A stretch of 64,000 nt of DNA from a bacterium (GCA_029945625.1 JAQSCW010000055.1:248001-312000); one strand, 5' to 3'. Positions 7,838 to 17,072 are shown, numbered from the stretch's first letter. Numbers and translations: made by a program. The notes: generated by a model from the letters alone, not told the origin.

Positions 7838-9121
7838 TCAAATCAAGCGTTTTTGCCTCAGTCCGAAAAAAGTCAGCAATTGTAAAAATAGGATTATCCC
7901 AAGCAACGGCATTAGGCTCATGATAATGGTTCCGAAAGAGGCGTGACGAAGAAACAACCCGTAATATGATTCGAGACACCAATGCAAGGGTGAGAAATTG
8001 AGGATGGTTCTAAATGAATTGGGCATCGCAAAAGAGGGAACCAATATGCCTCCAATAGCGGCAAGGATCACCACTGTTATGGCTCCAAAACCGTTCGATT
8101 GCTCCTCAGTACGGGCAAAAACACCCACACACATGGCATACGACACGGCACACCAACCCGAAAAGAAGGTGATTAAAAATAATGCACCGGTGCTTTCGGG
8201 GAGAACAAGTTTTGGCAAATGCATGGCCGGAAATAAAAACACGCCGATCATAAATATTATTATGGTTTGTGAAATGGTAACAACAAGGTACGTAATTTGT
8301 TTTGAAAGAAGGGAAACCAAAAAGGACGTGGGAAGTGTTCTGAGTCGGAGAAAACTCCCGTTTGTTTTTTCTCTCACAATGCCACCACCCAAAGAGATTA
8401 CCACAAAAAACATGGCAAAAACCGTCCATGCAGGAATGTTGTGCTGGGTGGCGTTTGGTATAACGGCCATGCCATTTTGAGAAACAGTAATTTCTTTTAC
8501 GCCGGTTTGCCCTTCACGGATCATATTCTCCAGCGAATCGGGGCTGGCCTTTTCGTTGAAGTTCGCATACAGATTGTTCAGCAGTTGTTTGTTTTCCGTT
8601 AACTGTATTGCTCCATTCACAGCTCCTCGAATCGAATAACGAAACGATTCCTGCATCACAGGGTTATAATAAATGGTGACCAGCGAAGGGGCCATCAATT
8701 GCTTAGTTTGTAAGCGGTCGCCTGATATCCCTAAATCGTGGAGAATTTGCTCGGTGACCAGAATTGAGCTGGCCCTTATCTTTTCGGTAAAATTTGAGGG
8801 AATAAAAATGCCAACGAGAGCATCTTCTTGTTCCATCAAGTCATTTAACTTGATCGCGCCTTTCTGGCACTCTTTTTCTGTAATATCAAAGATCCCTGCT
8901 TTTTCGATTTGATCTCTGAACAGCCGGCTACATGCTCCGGTATCGGCATTGCACAACACGAGTGATACTTTATTGTTATTCACCAAATCAAATGTGCTAT
9001 TTTGCACCGCTGTGATCAGCACCGCTAATACAATGGGCATTCCAAACATGAACAGCAAACCTACTTTGTCGCGTGTTAGAAGGAGAAGATCTTTTTTTAA
9101 TGTCGCCAACAACTTACCCAT
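7838..9121 (-). CDS. ABC-2 type transporter permease
   Basis: 427 residues. One N-terminal membrane helix (about 22-40, GLLFMFGMPIVLAVLITAV) is followed by a large extracytoplasmic domain (about 45-225) and a C-terminal block of five or more hydrophobic segments from about residue 230. This is the ABC-2/YhgE-like export permease layout. It overlaps the ATPase gene by 8 bp and must be its partner. In flexirubin loci such an exporter is thought to move the pigment or a precursor towards the outer membrane; the substrate here is inferred from context only. Confidence 0.88.
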   Translation of the reverse strand: MGKLLATLKKDLLLLTRDKVGLLFMFGMPIVLAVLITAVQNSTFDLVNNNKVSLVLCNADTGACSRLFRDQIEKAGIFDITEKECQKGAIKLNDLMEQEDALVGIFIPSNFTEKIRASSILVTEQILHDLGISGDRLQTKQLMAPSLVTIYYNPVMQESFRYSIRGAVNGAIQLTENKQLLNNLYANFNEKASPDSLENMIREGQTGVKEITVSQNGMAVIPNATQHNIPAWTVFAMFFVVISLGGGIVREKTNGSFLRLRTLPTSFLVSLLSKQITYLVVTISQTIIIFMIGVFLFPAMHLPKLVLPESTGALFLITFFSGWCAVSYAMCVGVFARTEEQSNGFGAITVVILAAIGGILVPSFAMPNSFRTILNFSPLHWCLESYYGLFLRHASFGTIIMSLMPLLGIILFLQLLTFFGLRQKRLI

Positions 9122-9869
9122 TTTCTCTGCTATACTCTTTACCGGTTAATGAAATAAAGAGTCCTTCAAGTTCTTTTTCTTTGTGTTGATCCAATAACTG
9201 CGTAAGGCTGTCGTGGGCAATGATCTGCCCCTCGTGCATCAGAGCAATCGTTTCACAGAGTTCTTCTGCTTCGCTTAACTGATGAGATGTGTACACCAGG
9301 GTAGTACCGTCCTCATTGAGTTTTTTGAGGTAGGTCATTATGGCCTGGCGCGTTAGAACATCAACCCCAACGGTGGGTTCATCAAGAAATAAAATGCGAG
9401 GCTGGTGCATCACGCCAATGGCCAGATTTACTCTGCGTTTCATGCCTCCCGAAAGCTGTCGTACTTGTTTGTAATCATCCAGTTCCAAAATCTCAACTAA
9501 CTCCTCCGTTTTTTTTTTAACCGCAGGTCTGTTCATTCCCGCCATGGCACCAAAAAATTCAAGATTTTCGGAGGCAGTGAGCTCCTGGTAAAAGGCAAAA
9601 TCCTGGGGGACAAACCCAATGAATTTTTTTATTTCTTTGAGATTATTTTTGAGTGAATGACCAAATACAGTAATATGCCCTTCCTGAGCGGCAAGCAGCC
9701 CTGTCATACAACTCATGAGGGTAGTTTTACCGGCACCGTTCTGACCAAACAATCCAAAGCGCTCTCCGGATTTTATACTCAGCGATATATTCGAAAGACT
9801 CTTCTCCGATTGACCCGGATAAGTGAATCCAAGGTGTTGGATTTCTATGGCAGTTGAATTTACTGCCAT
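9114..9869 (-). CDS. ABC transporter ATP-binding protein
   Basis: 251 residues with every nucleotide-binding motif: Walker A GQNGAGKTT (42-50), signature LSGGMKRR (139-146), Walker B ILFLDEPTVG (159-168) and the switch His in TSHQ (H196). The sequence type (ABC-2/CcmA-like subfamily with VDVLTR after Walker B) matches drug and polyketide exporters. It powers the permease encoded immediately downstream. Its stop overlaps the permease start, and its own start lies inside the end of the BtrH-like gene, so all three are co-translated. Confidence 0.93.
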   Translation of the reverse strand: MAVNSTAIEIQHLGFTYPGQSEKSLSNISLSIKSGERFGLFGQNGAGKTTLMSCMTGLLAAQEGHITVFGHSLKNNLKEIKKFIGFVPQDFAFYQELTASENLEFFGAMAGMNRPAVKKKTEELVEILELDDYKQVRQLSGGMKRRVNLAIGVMHQPRILFLDEPTVGVDVLTRQAIMTYLKKLNEDGTTLVYTSHQLSEAEELCETIALMHEGQIIAHDSLTQLLDQHKEKELEGLFISLTGKEYSRENG

Positions 9870-10873
9870 TTTATTTTGGATAATTCTTTAAACGCTTTTT
9901 TTTCCAGTTCGAAAATGTTCAAGAGGTGATCGCCCACGGAATCAAAATCCTTTTGACTGCTTAAACGTCCTTTATAGATGCCGGAAGCCTGAACTGCTGC
10001 ACTACGCCATAGGTCTCCCGACTGCGTGAATAATTTAGATATTTCGGGGAGTGCCTCCTGCTGGTGATAAGTGTAAGATTGTTGTAAGAAGGCTGCATAA
10101 ATATAACGAAAGCCCCCGCCTCCTGTTCCAATTTCTTCCTGCATGCGTACCAATTGGGCAAGGTACAATCCGGCTTTTTCCAAGCCCAGTTTATCGCGCC
10201 ACTTCTTTATTTTCTCGCCCGTATATCTGATGCCGCGAACCCCCGCAATATTTCCGGGAATGTATAACATATCGCGTACGTTTCGTTTGATGCCGATGGC
10301 GATGGCTTTTTTTATTTTCTCGTCGCTGATGTCGCCTGTTTTTTTGGGATAATAAACCTGACCTCTTGGCGCCAGCGCACCTTTTGCGAATCGCACCCTT
10401 TCTAGTTCGTAACTACTCAGTTTGGTTACATGTTCCATCACCGGATCACTGATCAAAAATTGATCATTTTCTTTTCCATACACAATGATATTGTGTGCGT
10501 TAAAATGAAAGCGGTATTCTTTCGGAAAATAGCTAAGGTAATAAACCCCTACCTGGCAGCCAACCGGTTGTCCTTCAGCGATGCGCTCTTCGAGAAATTT
10601 CGCTGCTTCCTTTTCAGAACTGAATTTTTTTCGGATCACCTCAATGCCAAGATTCTCACAGGTTCTTTTGAAAATATGACCGGGCATAGTTCTGAAGGCG
10701 ATGGCAGGTCCGTTGTTGATTTTTAAAAATGGGAGATACACGTAAAAAAGTCCCGAACCAATTCCGAATGCCAAGGGCTCAGTAAGTTTGTTCACCCCCA
10801 CATTTTGAAGTAATTTAGTGGTTACCCCATTTTCACAGTGAGCGGCCTGCAAATGTTGAAATGTGCTATTCAT
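9860..10873 (-). CDS. BtrH-like protein (candidate ACP acyltransferase)
   Basis: 337 residues. The N-terminal 150 residues look like the BtrH/cysteine-protease-like fold: H12-C13-E-N at the start, then HFNAHNIIVYG with H127, and D143 in LISDPV, which would form a Cys-His-Asp set. BtrH of butirosin synthesis moves an acyl group from an ACP to an acceptor amine. The C-terminal part (160-337) is alpha-helical and unassigned. In a flexirubin locus the product is an ester of a polyene acid and a resorcinol, so this is a reasonable candidate for the joining step. The family call comes from motifs and remembered occurrence in such loci; the function is inferred. Confidence 0.7.
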   Translation of the reverse strand: MNSTFQHLQAAHCENGVTTKLLQNVGVNKLTEPLAFGIGSGLFYVYLPFLKINNGPAIAFRTMPGHIFKRTCENLGIEVIRKKFSSEKEAAKFLEERIAEGQPVGCQVGVYYLSYFPKEYRFHFNAHNIIVYGKENDQFLISDPVMEHVTKLSSYELERVRFAKGALAPRGQVYYPKKTGDISDEKIKKAIAIGIKRNVRDMLYIPGNIAGVRGIRYTGEKIKKWRDKLGLEKAGLYLAQLVRMQEEIGTGGGGFRYIYAAFLQQSYTYHQQEALPEISKLFTQSGDLWRSAAVQASGIYKGRLSSQKDFDSVGDHLLNIFELEKKAFKELSKIKWQ

Positions 10874-11270
10874 GCGTATTTAGGGTCTTAAGGTCTTCGA
10901 TGGTAATGTTAAATGCTCGGGCGTATTTTTCAAGGAGGCGCGGCCCCAATTTTTGAAACACCTCGGGTTTTAAATGACGTCTGATTTGCCATTTCCATAA
11001 TCCGGTATAGGCCGACAGGATGTCGATGTCCATGAGTCGCCATTCCATAAAAAACAAAACAGGGCTGACTTTTTTGTCTACCACTTTTTTTCGCACCGAC
11101 TCGATCCGCGCATGAATATTTTTCCAAGTGGCGTCCAGAGCTGTGGTTTTCACGTCCCATCCACTGCTGAGATCGGTTATATAATTGCCTTTCTCGTCAA
11201 CAACATAACACATCTCTCGTGTAAATTTAGAGAGGGCGCCGCTATCTTGAGGTAGGTCTTCTTTTTTCAT
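10866..11270 (-). CDS. Small HTH-like protein of the flexirubin-type operon
   Basis: 134 residues, cytoplasmic, no signal peptide. The C-terminal half (about 80-130) reads like a helix-turn-helix of the Xre type: DILSAYTGLWKWQIRRHLKP, then an LGPRLLEKYARAFNI helix and IEDLKTL, resembling the start of a lambda-repressor-like domain. The first half has no motif I recognise. It overlaps the BtrH-like gene by 8 bp and lies 22 bp behind darB. It could be a regulator or a structural partner of the pathway; I cannot name a function with confidence. Confidence 0.6.
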   Translation of the reverse strand: MKKEDLPQDSGALSKFTREMCYVVDEKGNYITDLSSGWDVKTTALDATWKNIHARIESVRKKVVDKKVSPVLFFMEWRLMDIDILSAYTGLWKWQIRRHLKPEVFQKLGPRLLEKYARAFNITIEDLKTLNTHE

Positions 11271-11292
11271 TACTGTACTTTAAGATGTGATG

Positions 11293-12438
11293 TTACACAA
11301 CGGTGAGCAAAGCATACATATAGGAAAATCTGCTACTTTCAGGAACCAGAAGTAAAATCTTATTTCCTTCTTTTAATTTTCCCGATTTAAATAATTCGTC
11401 CACCATCAAATACACCGATGCCGCTCCTACATTTCCCACCTGACTGAGATTCACGAACCATTTATCATAAGGGATTGGGGTGCCATTCTCGATCAGTCGG
11501 TTGTAGATCTTATCTTTAAAGAACTCGCTTGACATGTGCGGCAGAAAATAATCCACTTCTTCCGATTTTAAGTTGTGTTTTTCAAGCACTTTTTTTAAAC
11601 CGTCACCCCCTAGTGGAATTATATACTTGCTCAATAGTTTTACATCCTGCTTAATGGTGAGCAAACTTTGGGCTAAGATATCATGGGGACTGAAATCGCG
11701 GTATCCCTTGATGGATCCATCTTTTAACTTTTCTGCACCCATATACATACATGCCTCCAAATGATTGGCGTATGAAAATCCTTCTATCCACTCCACGCGA
11801 AGACTAATACCCTTTTCGTTTGGTTTGCTCGATAATAAAAAAGCCGAAGCCCCATCCGATAACATCCACCTCAGGAATTCTTTTTCAAATCCGATATAAG
11901 GGTCGTTTGAAAGTTCTTTCAGTTTTTGAGCTTCTTCTTCAAAGTTTTCCGACATCAATGAAATAGCCAAGCGTTCGGATCCTGTGGATACAGCATTTTC
12001 AACTTCTCCGGTGCGCACCGCCATAAACGCGTATTTAAATGCATGCATTCCTGCGCAGCATACGCCCGCCGGCGAAACCACCTCAATGGCTTCCGTTTCA
12101 GGAAGAAACCCATGGGTCATCACCGCATGGGAAGGCATCATTTGATCGGGAGAAGAAGTTCCGCAACTTAGAAGGCGAAGGCTTTTTAACTCTTCGGGAG
12201 TTTTGAACAAGCCCCGTATTGCCAGAGCAGTCATTTCAGCATTTGTATGTGTGGCTTTACGCTCTTTATTAAGTGCGTAAAATCTTCTTTTTATCCCATT
12301 GTTCCTTAATACAATGGCCTTTGACTTTGAAGGGGTATTGTTGATGAAGCCCAAATAATGCTCCATGTCGTCGTTCATCACCGGCTCGTTCGGAAAGAAG
12401 GTAGAAGTTTGAGTAATATATACAGGTTGTAGCGACAT
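11293..12438 (-). CDS. darB: DarB-type ketosynthase III (dialkylresorcinol/cyclohexanedione-forming)
   Basis: 381 residues, FabH/KAS III fold. Catalytic residues are visible: the Cys in SPAGVCCAG (C128 best fits, C127 is adjacent), H301 in FLPHMSSEFF and N336 in SQVGNVGAAS. DarB enzymes condense and cyclise two fatty-acyl-derived thioesters to a cyclohexanedione carboxylate, the resorcinol core of flexirubins. The assignment is supported by the DarA-type gene 10 bp upstream in the same operon. The alternative, an ordinary FabH, is unlikely because the length and the CCAG motif differ. Confidence 0.85.
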   Translation of the reverse strand: MSLQPVYITQTSTFFPNEPVMNDDMEHYLGFINNTPSKSKAIVLRNNGIKRRFYALNKERKATHTNAEMTALAIRGLFKTPEELKSLRLLSCGTSSPDQMMPSHAVMTHGFLPETEAIEVVSPAGVCCAGMHAFKYAFMAVRTGEVENAVSTGSERLAISLMSENFEEEAQKLKELSNDPYIGFEKEFLRWMLSDGASAFLLSSKPNEKGISLRVEWIEGFSYANHLEACMYMGAEKLKDGSIKGYRDFSPHDILAQSLLTIKQDVKLLSKYIIPLGGDGLKKVLEKHNLKSEEVDYFLPHMSSEFFKDKIYNRLIENGTPIPYDKWFVNLSQVGNVGAASVYLMVDELFKSGKLKEGNKILLLVPESSRFSYMYALLTVV

Positions 12439-12448
12439 CGTTCAGAAA

Positions 12449-13348
12449 TTAATTTACGCCTGAGTAATAACGTTTTTGTTCGGCAATTCGTTTCGTCAAA
12501 AAAGGTTTAAACAACACAGCATCCACACTCAGTATAATGGGCGCCGCAATAAATAAGGCGATTAGTAAATAGTATTTGTAGACTTGAAGCCAGAAGTTTT
12601 TGTTTTTGCGTTTGGAAATAAAAGCTGCCCACACGGCAAAGATACGTCGCGCTTTAGATTCAATGAACATCAAATTGTATTTTATCTCCACGGCACCGCT
12701 TTTTAAAAGTTCGTCCTGCATGCCTTCAAAATTACCCATTTTGAGATAGGGTCCCACAATGGTACCGAATCTCGCGGCATTCAAAACATCTTGCTGTGAA
12801 ACACCCGGAGGGGGAAAAATGTTTAGGAATTTGTCTTTTTTAGCGGTCAGCATCCAATAGAAAATAGTAATAAAACTGATCAGATTCGCGTGCCTGTCAA
12901 CTAGGGCAATATTGCCCACCAACTTTGCATCTTGATTTTTTAAGCTGGTTTTGATTCGCTCCATGGCGCTGATCCACATATTTCTAGCGCCCGTGAGGGT
13001 AATTACCGGTGTATTTTTGAGAATTTTCTTTATTTCCGGATCTTGAAGAATGGAATTGGAAGGGATGCTGGGGGAAAGAAACCAAGCTTGGTAGCCAAAT
13101 ACCACCAGATCGTAGGACGCAGACTTCAGCTCAAAAGGTTGAAGGGGAGTGGGAACCCCATGCACACAGTTGGGCATCACCGTAAAAAATGAATTTCCTT
13201 TCCAAGGAAACGGATAGGGCGTCTGCGGATAAACACGCAGCCATTCCAACTGATGACCGGCATCTGACAAGGGTTTGCAAAACTCCTGAAGAATATTTTC
13301 AAGTTGCCCCGATTGTGTATAATAGATAACCAGTACTTTTTTACTCAT
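12449..13348 (-). CDS. darA: DarA-type dialkylresorcinol condensing/aromatising enzyme
   Basis: 299 residues. The N-terminus has a flavodoxin-like phosphate-binding loop (KVLVIYYTQSGQ, T11-Q-S-G-Q) and the DLVVFGYQAWFLSPSIPS segment of FMN reductase-like folds. The C-terminal 60 residues contain a hydrophobic helix (YYLLIALFIAAPIILSVDAVLF), so the enzyme may sit on the membrane. DarA acts with DarB to give the aromatic dialkylresorcinol half of flexirubin. The gene directly precedes darB and overlaps the upstream small exported protein by 8 bp. Confidence 0.85.
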   Translation of the reverse strand: MSKKVLVIYYTQSGQLENILQEFCKPLSDAGHQLEWLRVYPQTPYPFPWKGNSFFTVMPNCVHGVPTPLQPFELKSASYDLVVFGYQAWFLSPSIPSNSILQDPEIKKILKNTPVITLTGARNMWISAMERIKTSLKNQDAKLVGNIALVDRHANLISFITIFYWMLTAKKDKFLNIFPPPGVSQQDVLNAARFGTIVGPYLKMGNFEGMQDELLKSGAVEIKYNLMFIESKARRIFAVWAAFISKRKNKNFWLQVYKYYLLIALFIAAPIILSVDAVLFKPFLTKRIAEQKRYYSGVN

Positions 13349-13838
13349 GAAATACTGTTGTTTTTAAAGCAACTGAAGTTTTGCTGTAGTTTAAAATTTC
13401 TTGTCTAAGGGAAGAATCCTGACTATTAAATGTAGAACCAATAAAGGAAGCATCTTCCTTAATATTGCTGTCGTAATGCAATATTTTGGGTGCGTTTTCC
13501 TGAACAATAAGCCGAAGGAAGTGTAATTCGGCATTTTCACCGTTCTTTGCCAACGCCTTTTCCAGCTGAGTGCGACCCTGTTTAAACAATTCCAGTTTTT
13601 CGCCGGCATTGCTGATCAAACCTGATTTCTTCATAAGCAAGGCCGCTTCAAATGCCCCGGTAAAAGTTCCGGTTTTGGTTTTTAACAACTCAAGCGCCGC
13701 ATTTATCTTTGTGAGATCGTGTGATTGGAGGGCCAAATAATAGGTGGTTCGATCCCCGTTTTGGGTCCCGGACTCGCTCTTTTGTGGGCTTGCACCCATA
13801 AAACACACACACCCTAAGATCAGGTTAAACCACCTCAT
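13341..13838 (-). CDS. Small exported protein of unknown function in the pigment operon
   Basis: 165 residues with a short hydrophobic N-terminus (MRWFNLILGCVCFMGAS) that can act as a signal peptide; LILGC could also be a lipobox, although it lies very early. The mature part is helical and TPR-like in flavour (ALELLKTKTGTFTGAFEAALL, ELFKQGRTQLEKALAK). I do not recognise a named family. The position between the acyltransferase and darA, with an 8-bp overlap into darA, ties it to the pathway, possibly as a periplasmic helper. Confidence 0.7.
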   Translation of the reverse strand: MRWFNLILGCVCFMGASPQKSESGTQNGDRTTYYLALQSHDLTKINAALELLKTKTGTFTGAFEAALLMKKSGLISNAGEKLELFKQGRTQLEKALAKNGENAELHFLRLIVQENAPKILHYDSNIKEDASFIGSTFNSQDSSLRQEILNYSKTSVALKTTVFHE

Positions 13839-13907
13839 AAACCAAAGCCGAAGATAACAGTTACTTATTGTTTGACAAAGGTGGAAGGAGTGAATAATAA
13901 AATAAAT

Positions 13908-14810
13908 TTAAGCCCAAAAGTCGTAAAAATTGAACCATTGCGTCGGATATTTTTTTACAATTTCCTCAAGGTCTTTCACATACATATCAGAAGCAGCGCG
14001 TATGGCCACTTCCATTTCCTCCCTGGTGCGCGCGCGCTTTACCTCAATGGCTTTCCGGGCGTAAAAATGATAGCGGTTAGTGCTGTCTTTCATGCTAAAC
14101 ACCACGGTGATGGGGACTCCGAATTTGGCGGCCATGATAAAAGGTCCTGCCGGGAATTTTGCCGGCTTTCCAAGGAAATTCTTTTCAATTGTTTCTGCAC
14201 CCTCTAAATACCTGTCGCCATGCATTACCAGAAGTTCTTTGTTTCTAAAGGCCTCATGAAGCTGCACCAGATGGCTCATATCGCCGTCTCGAATAGCAAT
14301 GACGTTGAATTTCTTTTGCCCCAAAATTTTCGACATAAATTCCTTCATGTGCTCTACCTCATTATCGTACATTAATACGTTAAATTTGGTTTCCAAACGC
14401 TCCAGTTTTTGTCCGGCTATTTCCCAGTTTCCCACATGCGCACTCAGTAAAATGCTGCCTTTTTGAGGATCTTTGAGGTGTTTGAGATTTTCTTCATACC
14501 CCTCGTGTTCAATAATAAAATTGGTTTTGATGCCTGAAAGAAGAGCTACTTTATCTAACAGTACTTGCCCAAAAAGGTAATAATTTTGGTAGCAGGCTCT
14601 CCATGCTTTAACCCCGTGGTAGCCATGAATTTGCCGAAAATAGCGGAGCGAAGTTTTGGTAGATCGGGCAGTAATGAGAAAGTGAAATGCTACAAAACGC
14701 AGAAAAAAATAAGAGATTCGGAGACCGAATGTTTTAAGGATAAAGACGAAGATCTTATGCCCTGTAAGTCCCCCTTTTGTTCTGCCTTCCCACTTTTTAT
14801 TTCCCGGCAT
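13908..14810 (-). CDS. LpxL/HtrB-like acyltransferase
   Basis: 300 residues, the usual length of the lauroyl/myristoyl acyltransferase family. It has an N-terminal hydrophobic region (about 20-48) and the signature SAHVGNWE with H125 and E130 as the catalytic pair, then MHGDRYL around 213 and FPAGPF further on. Family members transfer acyl groups from ACP to lipid A. Aryl polyene and flexirubin loci contain a dedicated copy that is thought to acylate a lipid or the pigment itself. It ends 69 bp before the next gene and starts 7 bp after the ACP. Confidence 0.87.
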   Translation of the reverse strand: MPGNKKWEGRTKGGLTGHKIFVFILKTFGLRISYFFLRFVAFHFLITARSTKTSLRYFRQIHGYHGVKAWRACYQNYYLFGQVLLDKVALLSGIKTNFIIEHEGYEENLKHLKDPQKGSILLSAHVGNWEIAGQKLERLETKFNVLMYDNEVEHMKEFMSKILGQKKFNVIAIRDGDMSHLVQLHEAFRNKELLVMHGDRYLEGAETIEKNFLGKPAKFPAGPFIMAAKFGVPITVVFSMKDSTNRYHFYARKAIEVKRARTREEMEVAIRAASDMYVKDLEEIVKKYPTQWFNFYDFWA

Positions 14811-14817
14811 GATTGGA

Positions 14818-15075
14818 TCAGGCGGCGGTCTTTTGACTCACCTTCGTGTGGCAATAATCGTAGAAATCCTGGAAGGATTGGATGCCCACAAAATCTTCTC
14901 CCACCACCTTAAAGCCAAAATTGCTTTCAATCACAACTACCAGATCTACATAGTCAAGGCTATCCAAATCAAGGGTTTCCCGCATATTCGATTGGGGTTG
15001 AATTTTGATCGCGTCCACCTCAAATTCTTCTACTAAAAATTCATTTACTTTTGTTGTGATTTCTTCTTTTGTCAT
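14818..15075 (-). CDS. Acyl carrier protein, third copy
   Basis: 85 residues, acidic, with the phosphopantetheine site TLDLDSLDYVDL (S39). It differs clearly from the two other ACPs in the operon, which share LGLDSID. This one sits between the ketosynthase and the LpxL-like acyltransferase, so it may be the dedicated carrier of the starter or of the finished polyene chain. Confidence 0.92.
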   Translation of the reverse strand: MTKEEITTKVNEFLVEEFEVDAIKIQPQSNMRETLDLDSLDYVDLVVVIESNFGFKVVGEDFVGIQSFQDFYDYCHTKVSQKTAA

Positions 15076-15094
15076 TAGTCCGTCCTGTAATGTA

Positions 15095-16315
15095 TTAGCT
15101 TATTTTCTTAATTATCAAAGTTGAATTTGTTCCGCCAAATCCAAAAGAATTGCTGAGGAAAGTAGTTATCTTTTTATCAACAGTTTTTGCGGCAATGTTG
15201 AGTTTCGCAGAGGCTTCATCGGGATTTTCAAAATTGATATTTGGAGCCACAAAATCGTTTTGCATCATGAGCGTGGAATACAGAATCTCGCTGGCTCCTG
15301 CCATCCAACATTCATGCCCCGTCATGGATTTGGTGGAGCTCACCAAAGGCTTATATTCGCCAAATACCTGATCAAGTGCCAATGCTTCGGCTTTGTCGCC
15401 GCCCGGCGTGGAAGTGGCATGCGCGTTAATATAATCGATGTCTTTCGCTTTCAAACCCGCATCGTTGAGGGCTTTTTCGAGAGACCGCACCTGACCATCT
15501 ACATTTGAGTTTGAAATATGTTCTCCGTTGGAAGAAAAGCCGTAACCTACAACTTCGGCAAGGATAGGGGCACCCCGTTTAATGGCACTTTCGTAATCTT
15601 CGAGGATCACCGTAGCTGAACCACCACTGGGCACTAATCCGTCGCGATCACGGTCAAATGGGCGGGAGGCCTTTGTAGGATCATTTTCACGCACCGAAAA
15701 AGCGCCCAGACCGTCAAAACTTCCGAAGGCAAAGGGATTTACTTCCTGTGCGCCTCCACAAATAATATGGTCCTGCAAGCCCCATTTGATCATGAGGTAA
15801 GCCATGCCAATAGAGTGTGAGCCGCTCGCACACGCTGCACTCACCGTAAAATTAATTCCCTTTAATTTAAAAATGGTAGAGAGGTTCATGGTAACGGTAC
15901 AGTTCATTGACTGAAATATGGAACCCGAACCAATTAACGTGGTGTCTTTTTTTGCCCTAATAATATCAATGGCCTCTATCACCGCTTTGGCAGAACTATC
16001 GTTGCCAAATAAGATCCCTACTTCATGCGCATCCATCCAATCCTGATCCATTTTAGCGTGCTGAAGCGCCTGTATCGTTGACAAGTAGGCGTATTCTGCC
16101 TCTTCCGATAATTGAATGCGTGCCCTTCTGTCGAGCACCCCCTTCAAATGCGGGGTTTCTACTTTGCCCGTTAAACCCGATCGGTAGCCCCACTCTTTGC
16201 GCACAGTATCGAACGCAATGCCCGACTTGCCTTCATATAATGAGTTTTTCACATCTTCAAGGCTGTTGCCAATGCACGACCAAATTCCCATTCCGGTTAT
16301 AACAACCCTTCTCAT
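15095..16315 (-). CDS. 3-oxoacyl-ACP synthase (FabF/ApeR-like ketosynthase), stand-alone
   Basis: 406 residues with an intact active site: C162 in TVSAACASGSHS, H299 in NAHATST, K329 and H334 in KSMTGHE. HATST instead of HGTGT and the DRDRDGLVPSGG segment place it nearer to FabB/FabF housekeeping-type and ApeR enzymes than to the two duplicated ketosynthases. No dead partner follows it. Between fabG and an ACP, it may perform the first condensation on the aryl starter. Confidence 0.9.
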   Translation of the reverse strand: MRRVVITGMGIWSCIGNSLEDVKNSLYEGKSGIAFDTVRKEWGYRSGLTGKVETPHLKGVLDRRARIQLSEEAEYAYLSTIQALQHAKMDQDWMDAHEVGILFGNDSSAKAVIEAIDIIRAKKDTTLIGSGSIFQSMNCTVTMNLSTIFKLKGINFTVSAACASGSHSIGMAYLMIKWGLQDHIICGGAQEVNPFAFGSFDGLGAFSVRENDPTKASRPFDRDRDGLVPSGGSATVILEDYESAIKRGAPILAEVVGYGFSSNGEHISNSNVDGQVRSLEKALNDAGLKAKDIDYINAHATSTPGGDKAEALALDQVFGEYKPLVSSTKSMTGHECWMAGASEILYSTLMMQNDFVAPNINFENPDEASAKLNIAAKTVDKKITTFLSNSFGFGGTNSTLIIKKIS

Positions 16316-16320
16316 CCTAT

Positions 16321-17052
16321 TTATGAATACAATCCTCCGTTTACTGAAATTACCTGTCCTGTGACATAGCTCGATTTGTCGGAAGCCAGCCAGGCAACTA
16401 CATCAGCCACTTCCTGTGTTTCACCAAAACGATTCATAGGTATGAGTGACTTGAAATCTTTTTCATTTAGGTCCTGCGTCATGTCGGTTTTAATAAAACC
16501 CGGTGCCACCGCATTTACGGTGATTCCTCTTCTCCCAACTTCCTGTGCCAGTGCTTTGGTGGCTCCTATAACCGCAGCTTTTGATGCTGAATAATTGGTC
16601 TGACCGGGTAATCCTTTTAACCCCGAAAGTGAAACAATGTTTATGACTCTGCCCGATTTTTTCACTAACATGTCTTTAATGATAAGCCGGGTTACATAAA
16701 AAAATCCGTCCACAGCAATATCGAGTACCGAATGCCAGTCTGTATCACTCATCCACATCAAAAGATTGTCTTTTCGAATTCCGGCATTGTTTACCAATAC
16801 AGCTATTTGATCTTCCTGATGGGTCTCCATCCAGCCTCCCAAAACTGCGAGCACATCTGCTCCTTTCGACACGTCAAACTTCAAGATTTCACCCCCGGTT
16901 CCCTTTTCTTTAACCAGCTCCAGGGTTTTTATTGCTTCTGCTTCATTGGATTGGTAATTGATGAGAATATGGTATCCCATCTCAGCTAAGGCCACGCAGC
17001 ATGCCCTGCCTATCCCTCTTGAACCCCCAGTAACTAAAGCAAATTTTGACAT
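16321..17052 (-). CDS. 3-oxoacyl-ACP reductase (FabG/ApeQ-like)
   Basis: 243 residues, classical short-chain dehydrogenase. It has the NADP-binding loop GGSRGIGRA (9-17), NNAG (88-91) and the catalytic set S141, Y154, K158 in YSASK. It reduces the 3-ketoacyl-ACP after each condensation to the 3-hydroxy form, which is then dehydrated to extend the polyene. It is the first gene behind a good promoter match (17073-17100) and lies 5 bp before the ketosynthase. It is probably dedicated to the pathway and not the cell's main FabG. Confidence 0.92.
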   Translation of the reverse strand: MSKFALVTGGSRGIGRACCVALAEMGYHILINYQSNEAEAIKTLELVKEKGTGGEILKFDVSKGADVLAVLGGWMETHQEDQIAVLVNNAGIRKDNLLMWMSDTDWHSVLDIAVDGFFYVTRLIIKDMLVKKSGRVINIVSLSGLKGLPGQTNYSASKAAVIGATKALAQEVGRRGITVNAVAPGFIKTDMTQDLNEKDFKSLIPMNRFGETQEVADVVAWLASDKSSYVTGQVISVNGGLYS

Positions 17053-17072
17053 TTCTATAAATTGAGTAAATA

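Noticed and set aside
7998-8480. A 160-codon plus-strand frame opposite the ABC permease
   Set aside because: Antisense to an exporter permease that overlaps its ATPase gene; the composition is irregular and there is no upstream promoter or conserved motif.
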